Both the position numbers and the translations under genes were made by a program. Below are positions 12,914 to 21,650 of a stretch of 64,000 nt of DNA, piece after piece. Under the pieces are notes generated by a model that ran no database searches, was not told the DNA's origin, and was given only the letters and a program-made list of their open reading frames with translations. The DNA is from Aptenodytes patagonicus (taxonomy: Eukaryota > Chordata > Aves > Sphenisciformes > Spheniscidae). The stretch spans positions 132,323,636 through 132,387,635 of the forward strand of contig NC_134950.1 in assembly GCF_965638725.1 (NCBI RefSeq), read 5' to 3'. Position 1 is the first letter of the stretch. Each line of letters starts with the position of its first letter.

Positions 12914-13528
12914 AGCAAGGATTCTTAAGTGAGCAGGATAGGAAATCTTTCACCAAAAGCAACCGTATCGATCGCTGAGAGATACCCCTCTAGATAAACT
13001 GTCCCTCCTGCGAAAGTCACCACCGAAGAAGGCTTTTCCCCTTGACCTAGCATTAAGGGCCACACGGGGCGGGGGGAAGCACGGGAGAAGCCAGCGCTTG
13101 ACTGAAGCGAGGCAGCATTACGGAGCCTGGAAAGCGGCCTCCCCGCCGCCCTCCCGCCTCGGCCCGGGAGGCGGGGCAGGACAAGGTCGCGGCTGCACCC
13201 TGCCGTCCCCCCTCAGCCACTAAGGCTCACTCCTCCGCGCCGCCTGCCAAGCGGGAAGGAGGTCAGGAGGGGGAACCGGCACGGCCGAGGAGCGGAGGGC
13301 CTCCGTCGGAGAGGGTGGCCGGGCCGCTCAGCGGTTCGACGGCCCGGCCACGACTTCCAACCCACGGGCGGGTGCCCGCTGTGAGGAGGGGGCAAACCGG
13401 GGAGACCCCCGCGGCCCCGCCACTCCTCGCACTCTCGCGCGCCGGCCCTCCCCCTCCTCTCCCTCCCCCGACCCCCAACGGGCCCTCCGGGCGCGCGCCC
13501 CGCCGCAGCACCCCTACCCGGCGCCGCA

Positions 13529-13536
13529 TCACGTGA
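13529..13536. promoter_or_regulatory. Palindromic E-box TCACGTGA (USF/MITF-TFE type)
   Basis: A perfect palindrome about 117 bases upstream of the DPH3 start codon, in the shared promoter. The flanks read GCATCACGTGACG. The family of factors that binds it cannot be told from sequence. Confidence 0.6.
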
Positions 13537-13596
13537 CGAGAAGCGCTCTCGCCCCGCCCCCGTCCCGTCACGCGACGGGGTGCGCGCGCGGCTGCG

Positions 13597-13606
13597 GCGC
13601 GTGCGC
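13597..13606. promoter_or_regulatory. NRF1-type site GCGCGTGCGC
   Basis: One-base variant of the palindromic NRF1 consensus GCGCATGCGC, about 47 bases upstream of the DPH3 ATG. NRF1 sites are common in TATA-less bidirectional promoters of mitochondrial and housekeeping genes, which suits this pair. Confidence 0.6.
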
Positions 13607-13616
13607 CCCTGCGTCC

Positions 13617-13622
13617 CTTCCG
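13617..13622 (-). promoter_or_regulatory. ETS-type site (CTTCCG)
   Basis: CTTCCG, the reverse complement of the ETS core CGGAAG, about 31 bases upstream of the DPH3 ATG. In human skin tumours recurrent DPH3 promoter mutations hit a TTCCG motif near the start site. Whether this is the orthologous base needs an alignment. Confidence 0.5.
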
Positions 13623-13652
13623 CCCCGTCCCATCTCTTCCTCCCCCGGCGCC

Positions 13653-13760
13653 ATGTCGGTCTTCCACGATGAGGTGGAGATCGAGGACTTCGAGTACGAT
13701 GAGGAGACTGAGACCTACAGCTACCCGTGCCCTTGCGGAGACCGCTTCCTCATCACGCGG
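13653..13760 (+). CDS. DPH3: DPH3 coding exon 1 (residues 1-36)
   Basis: ATG at 13653 and donor ACGCGG|GTAACG. It carries the acidic N-terminus and the first metal-binding pair, Cys26 and Cys28. It lies within the CpG island. The 150-base intron that follows is also GC-rich. Confidence 0.96.
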
Positions 13761-14542
13761 GTAACGGCGGGCGTGCAGGGAGGAGGCGGCGGCGGGGGAG
13801 CTGGGGGGGAAACGGCGTTAGGCCGCGTTCGCGCCTCCGCCGGCCGCGGGTGTCTGTGGGTCGGACAGGCGGCGAGTCGGTGACTGTCTCCTTCCCGGGG
13901 GCTGTTGCAGGAGGACCTGGAGAACGGCGAGGACGTGGCCACCTGCCCCAGCTGCTCCCTGATCCTGCGCGTCATTTACGACCAGGTGTGTGCGCGGAGA
14001 GGGCTGTCGGGCACGGTTGCGGCCTGCCTCCCCCGGCGCCGGGTCGGCCAAGTCGAGTTTCGGTTTGCCATCCCCTGAGGAAGGCTCAGTGGCAGCTTTT
14101 AAAAGTCCCTGGTAAACATGGGATAGGGTTGTGTGAGCTAGTGGCCCTTTTGTTTGTGACTACGGCTCCTGCCTCATGGCTTGTTTTTCTCGTCTCCTCC
14201 TGTCGTGTTTGGGGTTTAAAACCTGCCTGCTTGGGTGGGTGTGGGGTGGAACACAGACAAAACAATGTCACTGGTGTTAAGTGACTTTAGCAGCCCTGTC
14301 AACTAGCCTAATAGTTTTTCTTATCTAGTAGGCGTGTTACGGCTTTCATGTTTTGGGAGACAGATTCATGCCACTTATACCTAGACTAGAAAACAAAATG
14401 GTTATCTGGTGTTTTTTGAGGGAGAGGAGATCCAAAAATAATGAAAATCAACTAAAACTCTACTTGCTGTCTTTAGGAACAGTTCATGCGTGATGAAGTC
14501 GTTGCAGAACCTTTGACAAACAAGGAATTGATTAAGTGCTGA
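13653..14542 (+). CDS. DPH3: DPH3, diphthamide biosynthesis protein 3 (CSL zinc-finger), complete
   Basis: Seen: three exons (13653-13760, 13911-13985, 14477-14542), all joined in phase 0, give 82 residues, the same length as human. The start is in a strong context (GCGCCATGT). The acidic N-terminus [20 protein letters not shown] leads into YPCPCGD. The metal ligands are Cys26, Cys28, Cys48 and Cys51 (CPCG and TCPSCSL, the CSL signature), and the C-terminus is NKELIKC. Known: DPH3 binds iron or zinc through these four cysteines and passes electrons to the radical-SAM DPH1-DPH2 enzyme, which starts diphthamide synthesis on elongation factor 2. It also works with Elongator in tRNA wobble-uridine modification. 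It is a small cytosolic protein. Context: divergent from OXNAD1 with a shared CpG island, so probably broadly expressed. All key residues are present. Arg36 replaces the Lys usual at the exon junction in mammals, a mild change. Confidence 0.97.
13911..13985 (+). CDS. DPH3: DPH3 coding exon 2 (residues 37-61)
   Basis: The acceptor is CTGTTGCAG before 13911 and the donor is GACCAG|GTGTGT. It has 25 codons, [19 protein letters not shown] and on to RVIYDQ, with the second metal-binding pair, Cys48 and Cys51. Confidence 0.97.
14477..14542 (+). CDS. DPH3: DPH3 coding exon 3 (residues 62-82 and stop)
   Basis: The acceptor is GCTGTCTTTAG before 14477. It reads [12 protein letters not shown] and on to NKELIKC, then TGA at 14540-14542. 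The ending matches the ANKELVKC end of the mammalian protein. Confidence 0.96.
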   Translation, partial: EQFMRDEVVAEPLTNKELIKC

Positions 14543-15830
14543 TGCATACATCGTGAACTGTTGCTGCTTTAGAATAAGAAAATATGGGGATGGCAAGTGC
14601 GGAAAGAGACATGGTCCTCCTCCTGGAAGTGCTCGCTGCTGTGAGATACAAGTGCAATAACTGGCTGTCTTCATAATTTGAATGAGAACTTGCTGGGACA
14701 TCATCATGTGAATGGGCTTTGTTCAAAAGGGTTATACATTTTAAAAATTATGTAAGTTGCCATATGTATTCCAGAAGACTCGAGGAGTATGATCCTAATT
14801 GGCAGGAAGTCGATATAGAGGAGAAGTGTGCAGAGTTGTGAAATTAAAACGTTTATCTAGTGATGGCTTCTTAGCCTATGGAGAAAAGCAGGTGATGCGT
14901 GGGTGTATATCAGTGTGAAATGGCATTGGGAGCTGAAATGTTGGGAGACAAAATTGGGAAGTCCGTATGACGTGATGCCATACAGAATTACAGCTTTGAC
15001 ACAGTGTGGTATCACCTAGGATGTGGGCTCGCGTGCTTCCTGCCCATGCTGAATATGGGGAAAAAGAAGCGACCCAGAACCAACGCTGTTGGTAAATTGT
15101 TTTTACTGCTGTAAGCACAAAGAAGGTGCAGTTGTATTTATACCTGCAGCAGGTGCAACACATAAGTTCGGGCAAATTTGTTTCTTAAATTGCAGTTGCT
15201 TTGAAACAGCTTTGGTAGCTGTTATCACGTGACTCTCTGACATAATGATGATGTACTTTTGTGGGTGTTGTGTGAAATGAAACAAAAGGAGTCAAACTTC
15301 TTACCCGTGCAAAGCTAGCAATGTGCAAATGGACCTCAACTCAAAGTGGATTGTAGTTTGCCCATATTTTCTCAACAACTTTGTGATTTGACTGTTGCAG
15401 CAAATATAAAATGGGCTGCAGTTCTTTGTGCCATTTGTAGTAGTACATTTGCTGAATTTCTCAGTCTTCCTTTGTTAGGTTCTGTCGCTTCCTGGATAGG
15501 AGATGCACACATTTCGCTTAATAAAGAGGAATTTTTTTAGGGTAGAAAAGAGTTGAAAGACTATACTCCAAAGTCCCTCGATTCCAAGACTACTTCTTGT
15601 ATTACAAGCCACTGCATTTAAATATTTATTTAAAATTATGGTCATTCATGTGTTTTAGTAGGATTTGACATCTGTGAAGTTAAATTTGGGGAAAAATACT
15701 TGTGCAGCATTTATAAAGTTGTTTTGCTCCAGGCACTAGAGATAAGCAAGTCTTACTGAATTCTTGCATTTAACTATTTTTGTTCTTAACAACGTTCTGT
15801 GAACGTTGAAGATGAACATTCTAATTATTT

Positions 15831-15846
15831 AAAAAAAAAAAAAAAA
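15831..15846. repeat. A16 homopolymer
   Basis: Uninterrupted run of 16 A in the presumed DPH3 3' UTR. There is no retroposed body upstream that would make it a poly(A) tail of a SINE. Confidence 0.9.
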
Positions 15847-15918
15847 GGAAAAAACTACACCCTTCAGTTAGAAGTTTGGAATGGAAGATGCACAACCCAA
15901 AGTGTTTTCCTGCCTAAA

Positions 15919-15932
15919 CCAGAAGGTGGCAC
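15919..15932 (+). promoter_or_regulatory. CTCF core-like motif, one mismatch
   Basis: CCAGAAGGTGGCAC matches CCASYAGRKGGCRC except at the fifth base. It is in plus orientation just downstream of DPH3, opposite to the motif at 2850. Occupancy is unknown. Confidence 0.35.
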
Positions 15933-16020
15933 TCATGTTACTTCAATAATCTGTGCTTCAAAAAAATGCTGCGGTACTTTGGTTAGCTGTATCTTTCCAA
16001 ATATTTATTTTGGCTATTTA

Positions 16021-16026
16021 AATAAA
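16021..16026 (+). terminator. DPH3: Candidate poly(A) signal for DPH3
   Basis: AATAAA followed within about 20-60 bases by GTGGTTATAATGG and TTCTGTTTGTG, a plausible downstream element. An earlier AATAAA at 15520 is an alternative. Confidence 0.45.
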
Positions 16027-16110
16027 GATATTTAAAACTGCACCAGTGGTTATAATGGGTATTGCTTATTCTGTTTGTGCACCAGCCACAATGATTTCCA
16101 AAGGTGTTGA

Positions 16111-16126
16111 GTTGCTGCTGCTGCTG
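16111..16126. repeat. Short (CTG)n / (CAG)n repeat
   Basis: Five GCT/CTG units (TTGCTGCTGCTGCTG) just after the presumed end of DPH3. Confidence 0.85.
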
Positions 16127-19100
16127 TGGTAACGATACTGGAATTTCTTCAGGTTAGCTAATAGAAAGTGTTTCAGTCTATCGATAGGTGCTATAAAGCA
16201 AATTTACAGGAACCTTATTTAAGCTCCTATTCAAATTTCTACTGCATAAATATCTAAAGGATTTTTCCACAAGTCTTCTACATAAAACTAAGTAGAGTAA
16301 GTTTCAAATGGAACACCAGGGAAGGCATACTCAGAAGTAATTACATCGAAGTAAATTGCCAGGTGGAGCATCTCTAAAGGTGCATAGATTTTAAAGAAGT
16401 AATTTGACCGTATTTCATTTTCTAATGAAGGTAAGGCACTGTCATAAAGACTTTTATGAAACTGGTGTAGAAAATTACCTACGCTCCATATGGTTGAATT
16501 CCTACATGGTTGTAAAAAGTGTTTATCAGCTGAATTTTACTTGGCATGTACTAATACAAGCTTTCAAATGATACTCTGCAGTGTTCCCTGCTCATCTAAG
16601 GTACAGGTAATGGCTTTGTTAACAGTAATTTTAGCAAAATTAATTACTTTATTACATCAGTTGGGACAGTCAGTGCTTAAGGTTTCATGATAAGCATATT
16701 CTTACCAAGTAGGAACAGGATCCAAGTTGTATAATGCAATTTATATGCACATTAAAATTATTTCGTTACATAGTATATATCAAAACTTTAATGAAGTATG
16801 CATTATGTTTGCTTTTCTGGAGCTTTTTTACAGCATAACAGTAAAGTGTTGTGGCTGACTTAGAAAAGGATGTGGCCATATTTGCCCACAAAAATTGCTT
16901 TCAACTAAGTCTCATTGCAGTGTCTCGAGGATCTCAAGGCAGTAGTTGCTGTCCCCCAAAAAAGGAGACAAAACAAGGATGGATGTCATGTACCTCTCTT
17001 TTGTTGCCTTTCGGGAATCTGAGAGGTGTTTAAAAACCATTGCTGGTTTGTTGCTTTCCCTTCTGCTCTGCAGAGAGGAGGGGGGTTGTGTAGCAACTGA
17101 GTTCATCCTTCATAAAAGCTCAGTGATGCTAAAGCCAAAGAGCTGCCCGCTTTTGTGTTTTGTTAACTTGTAAGAAGCTTTTGATTCCAGTGATTGCAGA
17201 GAGCTTTTTAAAAATTCTTCTGTACTGTGTAATTCCAAAATACCAGTCAGGGCAATCTGAGTAACCCATCAGAAACGTTCCTCTTCAGGAATTCAGTCAC
17301 AAGGTTTCTTCACAGCACCGCAGCCTCTTGCACAGCGCGCAGGCCCCTTACGCGTTACTTGTGTATTACATGTTCGTAGAAACCAATGGTTCACTTGTCT
17401 TCTAAAAAGGCAATTGTGTAGCACACAAAGAAGTCTTTTGCTTGCTGTTTGTATCTGACCAGCAGATTGATTGATTATGTATTTGATTAGGTCCTTGACT
17501 CGGCACAGAGGAGTCCAGTGTGATGAAAACAGCATCATGTGAACGCTAATGGAGTCAGTCATATTTGCTAGAGATTAGAGAGGGTGGAACAACATCAACT
17601 TCAGATATTCAAGCTCTGAAATTGCTAACGCTGTTAAACGCCGCTGAACTCCCATATAATATTGAAAACAAGCAATACACTCTGTTCTCACTATTTTATG
17701 GGAAGAAATGGAAGATAATTTGCTCTTCATTAAACTAAAAAGGCTTGGCTTCTCCGAGCAGTCAGATTCTTGTTTGCATTTCAAAGAAACTTGCTGAGAA
17801 GGCCGTGTACTTTTGGCTCATTGTGCCTGTATATCAGTGGCATACATGATTAGTTTTCAAAAGTTGCTCCAGAAGTTAATGACAGAGGCCCTCGACCTCC
17901 AAGAGCCGAGGTCGTTAGGCCACCAATTTCAGCCATTGCACTTGTGCCATTTGGCTGTATGTTGGGGAAGTCGTAATGTCATAAAGGACCATTACATAAA
18001 TACCTTGGCATTTCTTCCCTCCGTCATGATTTTTAGATTTATTTAGATTCTCGGCACCAGTCAAAAAAAATGACCTTTGCAGAACATCAGTTTAATAAAG
18101 ATCGTTACCTAGATTACCAGGTCTATCTACCAAGAAGCAGATATTGTTTAATTTCAAATAAACCTTCAAAATTTCAGTTAAGAAAGTGAACTGACAACTA
18201 TGTATTGTCAGCAAGAAAAACAGTTTCCGCATATCCCATTTCCATCTCTCCTCTATTCCAGTTTAATGTTCAGATCAGGCTAACTGTAGGGCTAGGTATT
18301 TGTTACACTGAAAACTTCTTGAAATGTTTTTACAAATAGGATTTATCAAGATACTTAGCATAGTAATGAATGTTTGCCATGATTTTCTCCTAGCACAGTT
18401 CCTTGTGGATTGCTTTCTCTTTATGCTTAGTTAGGACATAGCTTTGATTCTGATTCATGGTAACTTAAAATGCTAATTTCTTAATGTCTCTCCATAGTAG
18501 CGGTGGCATGGAGGAGACAGGGAGGATCCAGAGGATCCGGTGTAACCGTGGAGGTGCTGGGCTCATCAGCCCTGAAACTGGTCAAACCTTGTGAGTGACA
18601 GAGGCAACAACTGGCAGAAGCTGTGCCAAGCTGGGAAACAGCTGTCGCAATGTCACCGGCTGTCAGGGAGGAAGTGGGTCAAATGGGACTAACCGAAAGG
18701 GTAAAAGCTTAAGCGACCTGTTACCACTCCTTCCCACCCCTTGCCGTCGCTGTTTCGATCTGTTTGCATGCCAGGTCACCTCTCCAAAATTCTTGGCAGC
18801 TCACCAGTCCAGCACAGCCTTCCCGTCATGTCGTGGAAAATCATTGCCGTGCCGTTTACCCTGCCGCTGAGCACAGCCAGCCACGAGAAGCTCGCTCCGA
18901 AGGCTAGGTGGTGCGCGAAGGTCAGCAGCAGAGCTGCCCCATCCGGCAGTGCCATCGTCCAGCTGGGCAGGCAGTCACCACAGCTACTGTAAGAATTCTC
19001 TCTCTAAAAACCCCTCAGCTGAACAACAAATTGGTATTTTCTGCGTTAGGTTATGTGCTGCAACACGCAAATCTAGCCCTTTAACCAGGTCAAGCAGAAA

Positions 19101-20296
19101 GTGGGGCTCTCAGAGAGTTCTTTAGAGCTCTGCCTGTGTGGAGTATTTTTTTTTTGGAGCCAAAACCTTGATCACAGTGCCCACCAATATGCTCTGAGAC
19201 AGGAACAGCCCTGTGCGTCCTCACTCTTCGCTTTCAGTGTCCGCCCTCGTTGTTGGAGTTCTTTTTCTTTCCTCTGCGTAGAGAAGGGAGGAGCTCTGCC
19301 AGGATATGGTGATCTAAGGGAATAATTCAAAATATGTGTGATATTGGTGTTGGCAGCTGTGTAATTGAGAAGGAAACTTTTGGGACCCCTAAATAACGGG
19401 TCATGGTGAAACATTTCCAAAGGAAGCAACTAGACTAAGTCATGAGTATTATGGTCTTATGCCTGCTCTCTTCCTTGTAGTGGAAAAGTAATTTAATTTG
19501 CATTCATGGAGTAGTAATTAATTCACGAATATTTGCCCCATATATATATTGTTATCTAAGCATCTTTTCTTTTTACTCTTTTCCATATTTTCAGTTGTTG
19601 TGTGGTTAATACAGTGTAGCTTTCAGTGTCCCATTTTCTTCTCAGAGTCACTTCCCTGACAGATTTTGTCAGCTCATTGATGTTGCTGAAACCAAGCTTT
19701 TAAAATTTGAGTTGAGCCCCTGAAGATCCTACGTTTGCCTTAAAATTGTAGTATTAAAAAAGTATCTTAAGTTTATTCTTTCATTTTGAAGCTTTTAGGG
19801 ATCATATTTTCATTTTGCTACCAAGATTCTCTTTTTTGTTGTGTGGGGGTCATTTTTTGTTTTTAAGTCAAAGCTAAGATCCTTATCATGCTGTTTGAAT
19901 GCTGAAGCTGTTGCTTTAGGGAAAGATCCAACTATCACAAGACTCCGGGTAAAATCACCAGGAGCTGGCAATACACTGACCCATAAGCCACTCTTTCAAC
20001 GCCCTCTTCAGGCTTTCTGCTCCATGGCAAATGTTTTTGCTTTGGTCTGAGTTGTAGTTCTTCTGGACAAGTCAGAAAACACCTTTTTGACACGTTGCTT
20101 ATTTCAAGTAAAAGTTATTCCAGTCCGTCAGCACACTAAATAGCTGCAACGTTTCTGAGCATGATCGTTTGTGTGTAGCCCTACAGTGTTTACACAAAAT
20201 ACAAGTTTCTGGTATAATCTTAGGAAGAATAACTATTCCACGCTCCCTAGGAAAAAATTACATTTTTCAAGGGAAGTTCTTTGGTTTTTTGTTTTG

Positions 20297-20312
20297 TTTT
20301 TTTTTTTTTTTT
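20297..20312. repeat. T16 homopolymer
   Basis: Sixteen consecutive T preceded by interrupted T tracts (20282-20295). Nothing downstream looks like a reverse-oriented SINE. Confidence 0.9.
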
Positions 20313-20895
20313 AACATACTGAAATAGATACTGCTTAACAGTTCTCATTTCTGATCATAGGCCTGTTGCTGCTTCTTTCTGTGGAAATTGTGTACCTATG
20401 CAAAGCCAATGCAAACATCTTCCGGTATTTATTTTACCTTTCAGGCAATAGTGAGACTGGTGAGCTCCAACCGAGTTAGGTATACTGCAGCATAAATCTA
20501 TCATTTTGTATTGCTCCATAACAAAGATTAGAACTGATTTTGTAGCTTGTGACAGATTTTATGATTAACGTTTCATTTAATTAAATATAGAAAAAAGTAG
20601 ATAAAATATGAACCCTACGTTGTCGTACCTTTTCTCTCATTATGGTAGAATACATTTTACTTTTTATATTATGCAGAGGCTTCTGTGACCCCCAGTGCAC
20701 TGCACAGGTGTTACCACGTTGGTGGATTCTGGTGTACATCCCTTCGCTTGATACGGGAACCAGACTTTGGATTTAGATATGAAAACAGTCTGGAGGCAGA
20801 GATACAGAGAAACCACCTGTCAGAGTACCATTTCAGAGCCAGTAAAGAAAGCTTCTCTCCTAGAGGCTGAGATGAACTGTGGCAGCAAAACAGGT

Positions 20896-21650
20896 AAGTG
20901 CATCAGAGCAGAAGAACTGGCTGTCCCAGGTCAGACCGAGGGTCTGCTTAGCCCAGCATCCCATCTCCAGCACTGCCCTGCAGCTAATGAAGAGTCTAAC
21001 ACCGACCAGGGCAAGCATTTGGGGATACTTCCCCAGAACAGCCTACTGCACAATTTGTAAGTTATAGACTTCTTGAGACTGGTGTATTTGTGTTCAATAG
21101 CATAAATAAGTATATATTTCCATGAAATTGTCTAATCACTTTTTGAATCCATGTCACAGCTTAAACCCCGCTGCATCCCATGGAAAGGAATTACACAATT
21201 TAAGTACACTTTGTGAAGAGAGACAACTCTGTTTGTTTTGAACCCGTTGCTCTCTAGTTCATTTGAAGACACTTTTTGGATAGGAAGAGACAGTTTTCTG
21301 CTCTCTCCTCTCTGTCCTACTGATGACTGTTAAGATTTTTTTCTTACCTCCCCTCAGTTATTTCTTCTTCCAGCCTGCAAAGTCCTTGTCTAGTCAGCCA
21401 CTCTCCACACAGGAGCTGCTCCATACCTGTGATTGTCTCTGTTGCCCTTCTCTGAACCTTGCCCAGCTCTCCTGCACCATTTTTGAGAGGAAGGGAGATA
21501 AGAACTGTGCACAGCTCTAGACACAGGTGCATCATGCATACATTGGCATAATGATATTTGTTCTCTGTTCTGCTTTCTATTTTCCAAAAATCCTTAACAT
21601 TTGATGTGCTTTTTTGACACTTGCTGAGCACTAGGCTGACATTCTCTTAG
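20896..21650 (-). mobile_element. Ancient CR1-group LINE fragment, minus strand
   Basis: Read on the minus strand, 21631-21344 still shows the C-terminal part of a CR1-type reverse transcriptase (KVQRRATETITGMEQLL and GLCRLEEE; live copies read KVQRRATKMIRGMEHL-like). The 3' part runs to about 20,896 and carries the 'ggtcagaccgagggtctgc' and 'tagcccagcatccc' block (plus-strand reading) common in turtle, crocodile and bird copies. Many substitutions and indels mark it as old. The boundaries are approximate. Confidence 0.82.

Larger units (their letters stand above)
9902..13200 (-). other. OXNAD1: OXNAD1 intron 1 (right boundary approximate)
   Basis: This intron separates the start-codon exon from a non-coding first exon that must lie in the CpG island. 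It contains the CR1 copy at about 10.1-11.15 kb and a 14-base G run at 12,900-12,913. A GT donor context (GGAGGA|GTGAGC) near 13,229 is one possible end of exon 1, but I cannot fix it. Confidence 0.5.
13030..14050. promoter_or_regulatory. CpG island and bidirectional OXNAD1/DPH3 promoter
   Basis: The sequence changes abruptly from AT-rich intron to GC-rich with dense CpG, spans DPH3 exons 1-2, then falls back. It lies between the 5' ends of OXNAD1 (minus) and DPH3 (plus), the head-to-head arrangement also known in mammals. No TATA box is seen. Candidate sites upstream of the DPH3 ATG are TCACGTGA (13529-13536), GCGCGTGCGC (13597-13606) and CTTCCG (13617-13622). The edges are approximate. Confidence 0.88.
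14543..16045 (+). other. DPH3: Probable DPH3 3' UTR
   Basis: AT-rich sequence after the stop with no coding signal. AATAAA occurs at 15520-15525 and, better placed, at 16021-16026. The latter is followed by a T/G-rich stretch typical of cleavage sites. A 16-base A run lies at 15831-15846. The transcript end is inferred only, and shorter forms are possible. Confidence 0.45.
16046..20895. other. Intergenic, no gene recognised
   Basis: Mostly AT-rich single-copy-looking sequence. About 18,480-18,990 is more GC-rich, with open frames in two frames that do not resemble a known protein. A seven-base inverted repeat CGACCTC/GAGGTCG lies at 17893-17914, and a T16 run at 20297-20312. No exon with both splice sites and a recognisable product was found. 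Confidence 0.5.

Noticed and set aside
13263-13667. 134-codon minus-strand frame in the shared promoter
   Set aside because: Low-complexity Arg/Gly/Ala product in a CpG island. The OXNAD1 start is supported at 9869 instead.
13727-14284. 185-codon plus-strand open frame overlapping DPH3
   Set aside because: It overlaps DPH3 exons 1-2 in another frame within the CpG island. The real DPH3 exons account for the conserved sequence.
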